This document shows positions 12,602 through 23,041 of a stretch of 64,000 bases of DNA, piece after piece; position 1 is the first letter of the stretch, and each line of letters begins with the position of its first letter. The notes beneath the pieces were generated by a model. It saw only the letters and a program-made list of their open reading frames with translations, was not told the DNA's origin and made no database searches. The stretch lies in contig NC_057925.1 of the NCBI RefSeq assembly GCF_018873765.1, positions 22,269,568-22,333,567 of the forward strand, read 5' to 3'. Made by a program: the position numbers and the translations under genes. The stretch comes from Telopea speciosissima. Taxonomy: Eukaryota > Streptophyta > Magnoliopsida > Proteales > Proteaceae.

Positions 12602-12613
12602 GCTCGATACCAC
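12602..12613 (-). other. Primer binding site (initiator-Met tRNA) of the LARD
   Basis: The minus strand reads GTGGTATCGAGC, one base short of the canonical TGGTATCAGAGC. It abuts the inner end of the right LTR, which fixes the element on the - strand. Confidence 0.75.
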
Positions 12614-13974
12614 TCACGCCCCCATCCCAACAAGGGATAAAATACATTATAAGGGGTGACTAGGACAACGCTTGTCATCCTACTAAGCTGCCAGGATCAC
12701 TGACACAGTGTCCCAACACACAGTCATAACTAATATTAAAATAATATAATATCAGAGTGCGGAAAGGAAAATATTACATTCCAAATAAAATCAATAGTTT
12801 TACGGAAGCGTATAAAATCAATAGTTACAAGATGATCAAAGCCTAGATGATAAATACTGTAGTTAATCCATTTATCATTACCATCTAATAATGATTAACA
12901 AGGGTATAACTAAATGTTTTTACATGGGCCTACGCCTAAAATAAACAAAAGGGGAACAAGTCCCAAGAATTCTCACGGCCCGTAGGCGCAATCGTCACAA
13001 GGACACCCGTTGCCATGTTCCTCTAACACGACTTAGGCTCCTCCGTACTGCATCATAATCTAAAAATTGTGTACACGAGGGGTTAGCTCTCCACCGAGCA
13101 GTGAGGGGATGGGGATGCACAAACACACAATTCACATAGTCCAATGATGCATGCATATGTTAAGTAAATTTTCCACCTAACATCACAACTAAGTCGGGGT
13201 ATATGCTCTCGTGACAACTCGGGAGACACTGTGGGTCACTTAACTTATCGCCACAATGAAACCTCAATTGTCACCGGGACCTACGCCGATCGAAGCCTCC
13301 AAGACCACTCAGAGCGGACCCCGATAACCAATACTACCATGATGGCCTCTCCCACCTCCACAGAATCCGTGCTACGATTACCCAACACCTAAACCCCTGT
13401 TGGTAAGGGTCGTAGCATAAGGGTGTAAAATCCTAGCCACAGCTACATGCAAGTCCTATCGTCCCGAGAGGTAATCCGGGCGCATCAACTTTTCATCTGG
13501 TTTAGTGCCCGGTTACCAGCACGGCACGGCGCATACAGTTCAACATGACATTCAACATAATTTCTTCATAAATATATATATTATCCGGGGTGCACGCACC
13601 CACCTAAGCACCGAGACCCATCAAAGTAAAGCATCTCCAATTAACATCATAACATTCATATATAAAAGTATGCAATATGCGCAAGCATGCTTAATAATTT
13701 ATAATGATGACATAATATACAATGCAATAATAATATCAAGCCCAAACAACCAAACCCACTCACAATATGTGTTATGCCCCGATGTTATGAGTTGTCGCCG
13801 CAATCAAGTAACACGTCACAAGATGAAAACTTTAAACCTAAATAAAGAGTGCAAACAGGATTAATTAAGTAAAGGGACCGGATCCCCAAAAGGTCTCCCA
13901 TTAATCATTTAAGTATAAGGTTTGAAGTGAAGTGGTTGCGGTGTGGTTTCATGCCCAAATTACTGCAACCACAT

Positions 13975-14288
13975 GTAAATCCTAGGAAACCGGGCCCGGA
14001 GGCGGTTTTAGTCAAGGTCGGATGCGGATGTGGTTTTAAAACGAATCCAGTGTAAATCCTAGGAAACCGGGGCCGGACAGGTTTTAGTCAAGGTCGGATG
14101 CGGATGTGGTTTTGTAAGCCGAATCCGAGTGTAAATCCGAGCTTCACGGGGCCTTTTCAGGGAGGTAATTTCAGGGTGGTTTCTTGCAGTGCGAAACCAC
14201 ATGTAAATCCTAGCTAACCAGGGGCTTAGGATAGTTTTAGTCAAGATCGGATGCAGATGTGGTTTCAGAAAACTGAATCCGAGTGTAA
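13975..14288. repeat. About 80-bp tandem repeat inside the right LTR
   Basis: This is the counterpart of the 5853-6165 array, with the same three GTAAATCCTAG-led units and slightly different indels. Confidence 0.8.
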
Positions 14289-14909
14289 AACCACATACCT
14301 GCAGAACCGAAAATTGATGGGTTTCTCACTAGGGATTCATTTTCCAAGGGGTTTAAAGGTAGGGAGGCTTCAAGAAAGCTTCCTCCTAGGTCCATTAGGG
14401 TTCTAAGACCTCATTAGGTCCATGTAATCCCATGGATTTAAGAGAAAACAAAGAGAACCTAAATTAGGACATAATATGGTAGAAACCTTAAATTTCTTAA
14501 ATGGAAAGAGATTACTTAGGCTTAGGGCTTGTAATGGAGTGAAATAACTCCACCATAGTCTAGGTTTAGAGGTTCCATCGATTCCTTAGGTTCCAAGAGA
14601 ACCCTAGGTCGAATTTCTCCCATTTCCCAAACCCCAAAACCCAAAATAGAAGAAAAGAGATGGGATTGAATGGCTTACCCACCCCAAGGTAGAAGGCTCC
14701 ATGTTGAGGCTCCAAGAAGTGATCTTCAAACCTCCAACCAAGATTCTCCACCCTTCTTCCTCCTTTTCTCCTTCCTTCTTTCTTCTTTCCTTCTTTCTTC
14801 TTTCTTCTTTCTCCTTTCTCCTTTCTCTCCTCTTTCTCTCCTCCACGATTTAGGTTAGATGGGAGAAGAAATGAAAATGAATGCTTCTCCCCCCCCCCCC
14901 CCCTTTGTC

Positions 14910-14919
14910 TTATTTATAG
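14910..14919 (-). promoter_or_regulatory. TATA box of the LARD 5' LTR
   Basis: The minus strand reads CTATAAATAA, followed downstream (minus sense) by the G-run and purine tract. This is the likely promoter of the element transcript. The call rests on the motif and its position only. Confidence 0.55.
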
Positions 14920-15547
14920 AAAATGGGCTTGGGTCCTTTAAGTTAAATGGGTCAAGTAGTTAAATGGGTGGATCCAAGATAAATGGGTCATTAGGCCAAA
15001 TGGGTAGTTTAAGTTAAATGGGTCAAGAGGGCTTAATGGGTTGACCCATGGTCTTATTTAGGGTACAGGAATGGGTTAACCCATCTTTGGGTCAAATAGA
15101 GTCAAATGGGCCCTCAAGTTGAATGGGCCTCTTAACTAAATGGGCCTGCCCATAGGTTTCAAATAGAAAAGAACCCACTTGGGGATGGGTCCATCCACCA
15201 TGGGATTATAAGCCCATCACACGCTCCCTTAAATAAAGGGGGACCCACAAATAGAATATTCCCAACTCAACTAAAATAGCCCGGGCTGTCCAAATCTTGA
15301 CCCGTACTTCGAGGGCATCAAGAGAAAGGGTAAATAAATAACCTTAAGGGCTAGAACTTACTATTTCCTTGTCATGGTTTGTCCCCGTGACCCGAATAGT
15401 TTCCTCCACGGTAAACCCGCACGTGGTCAATAATTTTGTAGTGGTTTGACCACCGGTGAGAACAGCTCACCAAAGATACGTGGCGTGATAACCACACGTC
15501 ACGGGAAGAAATAATAATTAATTATGATCCGGGGTGCGGGTATAACA

Positions 15548-15552
15548 TTTCA
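15548..15552. repeat. 5-bp target site duplication of the LARD, right copy
   Basis: TTTCA directly follows the LTR end TATAACA and equals 4491-4495. Confidence 0.85.
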
Positions 15553-16681
15553 TCTCACATTCAACAGATAAATCCATCTAATTCTGAGGACAGTTGGTGG
15601 TGTACTAGGGCCAATAATGGAATTTTTAGCACTAAATCTGCTAAAGAGTTAATTTCTGTTTCTGTTAACAATAATAATTTTTTATCGCCTCTTGGTGGAA
15701 TTTCTTTTGGAAGCTTAGGATTCACCCCAAATTTGAAATCTTCTTTTGGCGTGTGCTAAATGCAGATCTTCCAATCAAGGCGGCTCTTTTCAAATGGCTT
15801 CAAATCGACCCCTCTTGTGCTCTATGTAGAAATTCTGTTGAATCCTTATGGCACATATTCCTATCTTACGATTGGGTCAAACATATTTGGGTAGCCAAAC
15901 CTGTGGGACTGCGAACTGAGTTTTTGGATCATGCATCTCTAAAAGATTTCTACTTGGCAATCTTTTTCAACCATGCATTAGATAAACAATCTCTGAGTTG
16001 GTTTTTTAGTGTTTTTATTATTACCTGTTACTTTATTTGGACAATCAGGAACAAGGTAGTCATTGGGTCAGAAAAGCCTGATCCAATTTGGGTGTTGAAA
16101 CGTGTTAAACAATGGTTAGCTGATTTGAAAGTATACCCCCCCCCCACCTTAATTTCGTCCCATTGATGTATATTGTAGTTTTGAGGAGAATTTCTTAGGT
16201 CCCTTTTTTTATTCCTTTTTTTCATTACCAAAACTCAATTTTCGTGTTTTAATTTGTGCAGGATACCATACACCTGGACTAACTTTGGCAGGATGGTCCT
16301 ATATCTTTTTGCTAGATGGCAAGTTTATCTGTTTTTCTGCAGGACATATAACTTCTACTAATTATATGGAACCACTAATTAGCATCCGGTTAGGCCTCGA
16401 CCATGCGGCCAGTATGGGGTTGAAGATAAAAGAAGTGTGGTGCTCCAATCAACAGATCACGGATGTTCTTCCATCTCCAACCAAATCTCCTTGGTCTAGG
16501 CATCTTATAAAAGACTTAATCTATATATCTAATATATCCCAAGATATATGTTTTAACAAATAGGGAGACAATTTTTGTATAGTTGTGGCTTTTAATCTAG
16601 CTAGGCATGCTCAGACTAAAAACTCTGTATATTTTTCGGTTAGTTAGTTTTTAATATGTTTCTTTTTATCATCAAAAAAAA
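15548..16681 (+). mobile_element. LINE-A, right part (zf-RVT and RNase H-like tail)
   Basis: This continues the LINE broken at 4495. Around 15580-15620 it reads SEDSWWCTRANNGIFSTKSA. At 15700-16166, across a frameshift, it reads WKLRIHPKFEIFFWRVLNADLP then CALCRNSVESLWHIF, the zinc-finger-like region that ends plant L1 ORF2. At 16285-16563 an RNase H-like segment reads AGWSYIFLLDGKF and LGLDHAASMGLKIKEVW. It ends in AT-rich 3' UTR with A runs at 16673-16681 and again at 16692-16700. Confidence 0.85.
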
Positions 16682-17077
16682 ATTCATGAAGAAAAAAAAA
16701 TTAGCACAAAAAGGAAGTTCTTTAAATAACTTTTCTTCTAAAGGGTAAAGGCTCTAAGGTGACAGAGTATCATTTTTATTTTAACCAGAGTTATCAAGGT
16801 AAGGTGCGCAAAAAAAGCACAGAGCCACCTAGCATCTAAGGCAGAAGGAATGGTGTGATGAAGCAAAATAAACAAAACCAGCAGAGCAGAACAAGAAAAA
16901 GAAGAAGAAAAGAGAGAAGAGAACAGGGGAAAGAAAATAGAGAACTTACCAATCGGTTTTAGAAACACAAAAATAAAAGGAATTACAATAAAGTCCTTGT
17001 CTTATGTGTATTTATACACACAAGACCAAAATAATAAATAAATAAAAAAAATATCACAAAAATATCCCCTCAATCTG

Positions 17078-17121
<44 letters not shown>

Positions 17122-18054
17122 CCAGCTTGAAACAACTAGAAGCAGAAGCAGAGACCAGTGGCCAGAAACCAAATCCAGACATGTGGCAAACAAAGAACCA
17201 CATTAGCAGCAACATAAAGAATCTTTGATAAGAAGAAATCCAGATAGCAACAAACAATATAAACGGCAGAAAAACTTCAGCCACAAGCCGCAGGCAAGAA
17301 CATAGCAGTGTGCGAAGATGAAGAACTCATCACTGCAGACCAGAAAATAGCAATAGCAATAGGACAGAAAATAGCAGTGGTAGAGGATAAAAAATTAAAA
17401 AAAACTCATCACTGCAGGCCACAAAATCCAGAAAAATCTTCAACAAGAATAACTCTAGGAAGATATAAACCTTCAATCCAAATCTAAATCTTCAATCCAT
17501 AAAACTTTGACAAGAAGAACTCCAATTAGGGAGAAATCTTCAATAACTCTCCCTCTCATGTGTAGCACTACAAAACGTGGAAAAATAACGCATGGAATGA
17601 GAACAAAAATGATCACATCACAAAAATAGCTCTTAAAGAACTCTCAGCAATATATCACACCAATAGGTCAGACCAGATCTCCAAGGAGTAGAATAAATCA
17701 AATCAAATTTCATGAGGCAGCAGTAATCATCTCAGATGAAAAACTGTAACCATCAGTAGCATATAGAACAGAACAGCAAACCACAAATCAGATCCCAGAA
17801 AGAAAAAAATCCAGAATAAAGACAACCTCCAAATAATACTGGTGGAGAGCCGGTTAGGAGAAGGGAAGATTCCTGAGAAGGAGCTTTGCAGGGGAAGAGG
17901 AAACACACAACCACACTCACATTGGCAAACCCAATATTTTCTATCTAATTCACTGTGTCCAATGTCCATTGTTGGGTACATGCAAGTATTTAAAGAGAAA
18001 ACCACAGACTCCTAGTTAGACTCTAAAACTGAAACAACTCGCAACCAAACTCTA
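16682..18054. other. Intergenic or intronic stretch with a microsatellite
   Basis: A-rich sequence without a convincing gene on either strand. It holds the (TG)n tract below. The ORF-like stretches are short and lack domains. It could lie in a long intron of the DDT/PHD gene on the minus strand. Confidence 0.5.
17081..17115. repeat. (TG)n microsatellite
   Basis: About 17 perfect TG units, followed by ATATAT. Confidence 0.97.
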
Positions 18055-18295
18055 TACAACAACAACAACTCAGCCTTATCCCAACTAAATAGGGTCGGCT
18101 ACATGAATCCTAGCAAAAACAAAAATAAATAAATAAATACGTAAACAAACTAGTAAAAGGAAAGAGCACAACAACATCGACAAAAACTCACGGATATCCT
18201 CCCTAAATGGGGTTGGCTACATGGATCGTTGCCCTCCAAACGGTCCTATTCGAGGCTATACTTGACACAAGGCCCAAACCAAACTTTATATATGT
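18055..18295 (-). mobile_element. RTE-type LINE 3' tail fragment
   Basis: The + strand reads ACAACAACAACTCAGCCTTA, then CCAACTAAATAGGGTCGGCT and, about 120 bp on, a second related word (CTAAATGGGGTTGGCTACAT) followed by GATCGTTGCCCTCCAAACGG. The same order of words forms the 3' end of the RTE copies at 47275 and 59620. It is a 5'-truncated tail with no RT left. Confidence 0.75.
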
Positions 18296-18473
18296 CCTAA
18301 ATATTCAACTCAAAACAAATAAAAGGTTTAAATAAATAAACTGCTTCCAACCCTTAATAGATCAAAAAACCTGGATTGGACCAGTTCCATCTGGGTTTGG
18401 GTTTCCAAACTCGATCATACTGGTCCAACCAGTCAAGTGGTACTACATCAATTCTCCACCTCTGAAAAGAACT

Positions 18474-19640
18474 CTACTCCACCAAGTTCGAAAAAGGACC
18501 TAGGAGGCCGTCTGAGTTAACACGCTGGAGGAGGAACCATCCCGCAACTTTCTTGAGTTTAATATCGGGGAGATCTTTGGTGGTAAGAAACATCATAGTT
18601 TTGTTGTCATGCTTGAAAAAGTAGGTATTCACATACCCACAATGTTGTGCCTTCTTATCAAACAACCACGGTCGACCAAGAAAAATATGACACACCTTCA
18701 AAGGAAGGACGTCGCATTGTACTATATCCACGAATCCACCAATAGAATAGGTGAGCAAACACTGATCTTTTACCAAAAAAAAAGAGCAAACACCGATCAA
18801 TAACCTTGAGATTGTGCTGTCTAGACATGTAACTTTATAAGTTGGATGTGGCTCTATCTGCAATCCCAGCTTACGAACAACATCTTCAAAGATGACACTA
18901 GTGCAATTACCTCCATCGATCACCAGACTACATAATTGGTCATTACACTTCATGTAGGTCTGGAAAATACTGTTGCGGCACCAATTTTCATCCTAAGTAA
19001 CCTTGTGAGTGGTCAAAACAGGAAGAAGAACATAACAAGGCTGTCGCTCCACATCACTGTCATTACCGTTGACTTCACTTGGCTCACGCTCTACTTCAAA
19101 ATCAACTGTCTCAAAACCCAGGTGCTCTTCTAGAACATAAGATATAAGAGAATCCTTATCAATATAAGCCACCAAATGGTTGGGACACTGATCACTAATA
19201 TGTCTAACACTGAATGGCAATCTTTGGCATCACATGAGGTATGTTGGAACCACGCCAAGGCAAAGAATATGGTCGGCTAGGTCGTAAAGATTCCATAGAT
19301 GAATCAATAGCCTGTGGTTTGCTAAATGACTTTCCTAGGGAGAAGAGACTATTGCTGACTGGAATTGGGACCCTTAAGAAAAGTGTCTGTAAAAGCCCTT
19401 CGACTGTATAGCTGCTTCAGACTTTCTTTTACCTAATATGCCAACTGTACCAGCAACTTTCATTATAGACAGTCAATTGGATGCAAGTACAGCACTAAGA
19501 GGGTGCAAACCATTGCGGAACTGTGCCACTAATACCTCTTCATCCGACTCAGAACCAGATCGAGTGGCAAAATAGTAGAATCTGGCAACAAACTCCTCAA
19601 CTGTCATGTTTCATTGTTTAACTGTGTTAACCTAAGGTGC
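18474..19640 (-). pseudogene. Ty3/gypsy gag-protease remnant
   Basis: Minus-strand reading at 19615-19480 gives VEEFVARFYYFATRSGSESD and FRNGLHPLSA, the core of retrotransposon gag. The 18993-19220 frame is the acidic linker after the zinc knuckle (SDQCPNHLVAYID). The 18474-18953 frame is an aspartic-protease-like segment: CSLVIDGGNCTSVI, then CDVLPLKVCHIFLGRPWLFD, typical of plant gypsy proteins. At least two frames and a stop (after LASN) break it. No RT or integrase follows and no LTR is recognised, so it is an isolated fragment. Confidence 0.75.
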
Positions 19641-20405
19641 ATGCATTGTTTGTGGTCAGTAGGGAAGAATCTCTGGTTCTTTGGGCCTTTATCTCAAAGG
19701 TATCAAATATTATTGCAATGCCGAAGTTTTCTGAAGGTCAGATGATGGAAAGTCCAAAAGAGAAGAATACTAGCAAGCCCAGATTCCAAATCCAAGAGTG
19801 CAAGTGTAACATTGTTGGAGACTACAACACATATGTGGAGATGTGGAAGCCTCCATAGCATGGACAACTGATTATCTGAATGTAACTTGAATTTCAAAAA
19901 GTAAAATTAAAGAATTATAGATGTCTTTAAGAAACCACAGCTGTGTTCTAAGCTGATTGTTTGGTGCCTTTAGGCACGTGCTCCACAGGTTACATTGCTG
20001 TTGCATAAGTACTTTGGGTGACAAACAGCAAGATATTGAATTAATATTTACGAGTCTCGTACATTAATCTGCTTATGGTATCGATGCTGCAGGAAAATAA
20101 ATAAATACTTCATAAAGACCCCCCCCCCCAATAAAAAAGAAAAAGATGACTGGGAGAACCACTACAACAGTAAAATACTAACATGCTTAAGAAGTTAATG
20201 ACATGCAGCAAAATCTAAAAAGAGCCTAAATATTAATCTTAGGAGAAGTTACTTGAAGAACGATCAAAAGTTATTTATCTTTGATACGGAAATGGACTTA
20301 AAAATACGGGGTCTATTATGCTCAAGAATAGAATTAATAACAACCAGCAGCAACATATCAAACTGTTTAAAATTCTCAAACTGCACCTAAGTAGCAGACT
20401 TGCAC
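19641..20405. other. Probable intron sequence of the DDT/PHD gene
   Basis: Read on the minus strand downstream of exon 2, this is T-rich, has no continuation of the conserved protein and contains a C/G homopolymer near 20121. I found no third exon. Confidence 0.5.
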
Positions 20406-22148
20406 CAAGTAGCCACAGCTGCCAAAATATACCCGTCCATAATGATCAATTCCTAGAAGTTCCGCTCCACAGAGAGATCTTGGTGACTTTCTCTGGAGGT
20501 CACGTTTGCCAACCACACACCCAGGGCAGTACCACTCACCCTCTGGCAGAAGATCCTTTAAAATTCCTACACATCTTGAATGATAAGCAGCAGGGCAACC
20601 ATCACAGCATATTAAGCTTCCATCCATCTTACAGAGACAACATTCATCACTATTCCAGTCATTGGTTTCATCAACCATCTCCTGAGTGAAGCAAGAACCA
20701 CCCAAATCATCAACTGGGTCCTTCTTCTTCTTGTTACCCACAAAACTTACATTCCTGTCAATATCCAAATCAAGCTCAGATGACAGCATTCTTCTATTAA
20801 GCTCCATCCTTATGGCTTCGACCTCAATGACATCATCACATAAACACCTAAGTATCTCAACCTTTAGAGCTGCAGGCGGTTTATAGTAGTCGTCATCCAT
20901 AAGCTTCAATTGACATAGATCAAAACCAGGTTTTAATTCTGAATCACGAATTAGTAGGTACTCAACCAGAAAAACAGGCCATGTAATTAGGTCCAGAAAC
21001 TCCCAGTTAAGAACCCTACACCCAAAATTAATTCAAAAATAATGAATAACATGAACCACTAATGTCATATCCAACAACAGATTTAAACTACAAAGAAACT
21101 TTAAGAAAAATGCATACCTCAGGCAAGCCGAAGCAGATTCAGGGCCCTCCTTAGAAAGAAACTCCAAATGCAGTTTCAGAGTTTGCAAGATAGAGAAATG
21201 AATAAAATCAATTAGCGAATTAGCAAACTTGCATTTTACTGCTGCTACAAAAGCTTCCAAGTCAAAGGGACTCAAAAAAAGTGAAGTACCGAATGACCTC
21301 AAAAAGGAGTAAACAGAGAAAAGATCAAGAATAGGAATCTTGTCTAAATTCAGATTTTTTGACGAAGGCAGTAGTGCAAGCTTTGGAGGAAGACGGCTTG
21401 GCTCGACGAGTCCACTAAAACCTGGGCTAACGGGCTTCTCATCTGATACACTGTTCACTGCAGGTGTATCAGTTTCATGGAACTCCTCCGTGATCAAGGC
21501 ATGTTTCGTAGAAGAGACAGCAGCTCTTGCTCTGCGGGTACTCCTTCTCAACAGAGTTTCTGTAGTAGGCTTAAAATTTTCAGAAAGCCTTCTTCTTTTC
21601 TTCTGACTAGGTTCCTCTTTACTTGGGCATCCCAAATCATTTTCACTCCCCTTGCTTGCAGAACCTGCATGAGAATTATCCTCCTCCAATTGAAGCATGG
21701 AAAAATCACTGCCCTTTAAGTTAGCGTTGGCAGAGACACTCTCCTTCAAATTCCCACCCAACTCACATTCCTTCTCTAAGTTTCTGGAAAATCCCCCACA
21801 ACTCACATTACCTTTCATCTGGGCATCTTCAGAACCCTCCCCAGAACAACGATCATTCACTAAACTATCAGCAGAATTACCTGAACCATCACGAACTGCA
21901 GCTCCAGCCTCTCTCCGACGCCGTTTCTTCGGACGCCCACGCCTTCTCTTCTCTACGGGTTCGTCAGCTTCACCCACATCGATTCCCTTCAAAATTGAAT
22001 CAACCTCGCCAAGCTCCATCTCTTCAGAATCACCATCTTCATAAATAATCTTGAAAAGCCCAGAATCAGAGTCATAGGATTCAACAACACCAGAGAAAGT
22101 CCCAAACCCTCGAAATCGTTTCTTCAAAGTCCTGCCCACGAACTCCAT
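20406..22148 (-). CDS. DDT-domain / PHD-finger chromatin protein, 5' part (two exons)
   Basis: Exon 1 is 21118-22148; exon 2 is about 20406-21015 (acceptor TTTTGGGTGTAG, exon 1 donor CTGAG|GTATGC). The N-terminus MEFVGRTLKKRFRGFGTFSG with YEDGDSEEMELGEV is a Tudor-like chromatin-reader segment. Next comes a basic KKRRRGRPKK-type AT-hook region and a long Ser/Glu-rich linker. The DDT domain (about residues 275-350, LDLFSVYSFLRSFGTSLFL) crosses the splice into VLNWEFLDLITWPVFL. The PHD finger (about residues 469-513) reads CCLCKMDGSLICCDGCPAAY. A WHIM-like piece, LLGIDHYGRVYF, follows. The order matches the plant nuclear DDT/PHD family of At5g12400/PTM type, which is far longer. Later exons are absent here, so the gene is either cut or continues past a long TE-filled intron. 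Confidence 0.82.
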
Positions 22149-22982
22149 TCCTCATGTGACAATCCCAACCGTGATTTTCAGAAGGAAACAGAGTGGTACC
22201 TGATTCACCTCTGCAAATTAACGTTTAATGGAATAAGAAGTGAAATCTGACAAAGGATAGAAATTCTGGCAAGAGGAAGAGGTTGGGGGGTCACGGTGTC
22301 TGCATGATAAAAGAGTAAGAAACCCGTAACGCCTGAATCAGAGAAAATGGTGGAGACTGGAGAGACAGAGGGGAGTTGGGGAAATGTAACGAGTGGGCTT
22401 GTATTGGTATTGGGCATTTGGGCAGCTCTATGTTTTTTTTCCTCTTTTTCTGATGCGAGGAGATGAGTTATCGGGGACCATGGGTGCGCAGAATAAGAAA
22501 ACTTAACCCTTGTTGGTGGGGTGTTGAGGTGGGTCATGTGTGCGAACTGCGAACCATTGTATAATAAAAAGCGGAAATAAAGACTTGAATCCGGTCAAAC
22601 CGGATGGGATCAATCTGATGTGATCCACCGAATTGGGGTCAATTCTGTTGCAATCTTTGAAACTCCGGTTTGTTTTTTGGGAAGCAGATGAAACAGAAGT
22701 GATTTGGGTCTTTTGTGGCTTTTTAAGCGATAAAATATTAAAAAAGATGAATCAAATCAAATCAAACCAAACCAAACATCAGATTGAACGATAAATGATA
22801 ATGAACCGAGTCCGGTTCTATGAATTATGGACCGTAAGACAAGAGTGGTGGTACTTACTGTCCTTGGTAACCGCTGAGATAGATGTTTGGAAGGTTTCCA
22901 TTTTAAGAGGGAGAAATTTTATAGCATGGTGTATCATAGAAGCCTTTTCTCTATGACCAACCTTGTCATTGCATGTAGAATG
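22149..22982 (-). promoter_or_regulatory. Upstream region of the DDT/PHD gene
   Basis: This is the 5' UTR/promoter interval between the ATG at 22148 and LINE-B. It contains pyrimidine-rich leader-like sequence near 22250-22450 (as read on the minus strand) but no TATA box I would commit to. LINE-B sits about 850 bp upstream of the start codon in the same orientation as the gene. Confidence 0.45.
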
Positions 22983-22998
22983 ATGATGTGGTGATTCT
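22983..22998. repeat. 16-bp target site duplication of LINE-B, 3' side
   Basis: ATGATGTGGTGATTCT precedes the T run (the poly-A tail on the minus strand). The identical 16 bases occur at 28784-28799. Confidence 0.93.
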
Positions 22999-23041
22999 TT
23001 TTTTTTTTTTTGGTATAAAAGGAGCTTATATTATATCATTA

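Larger units (their letters stand above)
4496..15547 (-). mobile_element. LARD-type non-autonomous LTR retrotransposon (gypsy-related)
   Basis: This 11.05-kb element is bounded by two nearly identical direct repeats of about 2.93 kb (4496-7427 and 12612-15547) with TG...CA ends and a TTTCA duplication. Orientation is - strand. A primer site complementary to initiator-Met tRNA (GTGGTATCGAGC) lies next to the right LTR, and a purine tract (AAGGTGGGGAGGA on the - strand) lies next to the left LTR. The stretch 'aaatttcgggacgaaattt' just before the purine tract resembles the end of the gypsy polyprotein gene region. The 5.2-kb internal part shows no gag, protease, RT or integrase on either strand. 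Large LTRs plus a long non-coding interior fit LARDs, which depend on an autonomous gypsy partner. Confidence 0.88.
12612..15547 (-). repeat. LARD LTR, right copy (5' LTR of the element)
   Basis: This copy matches 4496-7427. Its inner end reads ACTCACGCC where the other copy has TGTCACGCC, so the terminal dinucleotide is altered here. The outer end GGGTATAACA is followed by TTTCA. On the minus strand the TATA box is about 630 bp inside the LTR start, implying a short U3 and a very long R-U5. Confidence 0.92.

Noticed and set aside
12496..12678. 60-codon minus-strand ORF across the LARD primer site
   Set aside because: It spans the LTR border and has no domain; it is a chance frame.
17002..17284. 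ORFs with Thr-His repeats
   Set aside because: They are the translated (TG)n microsatellite.
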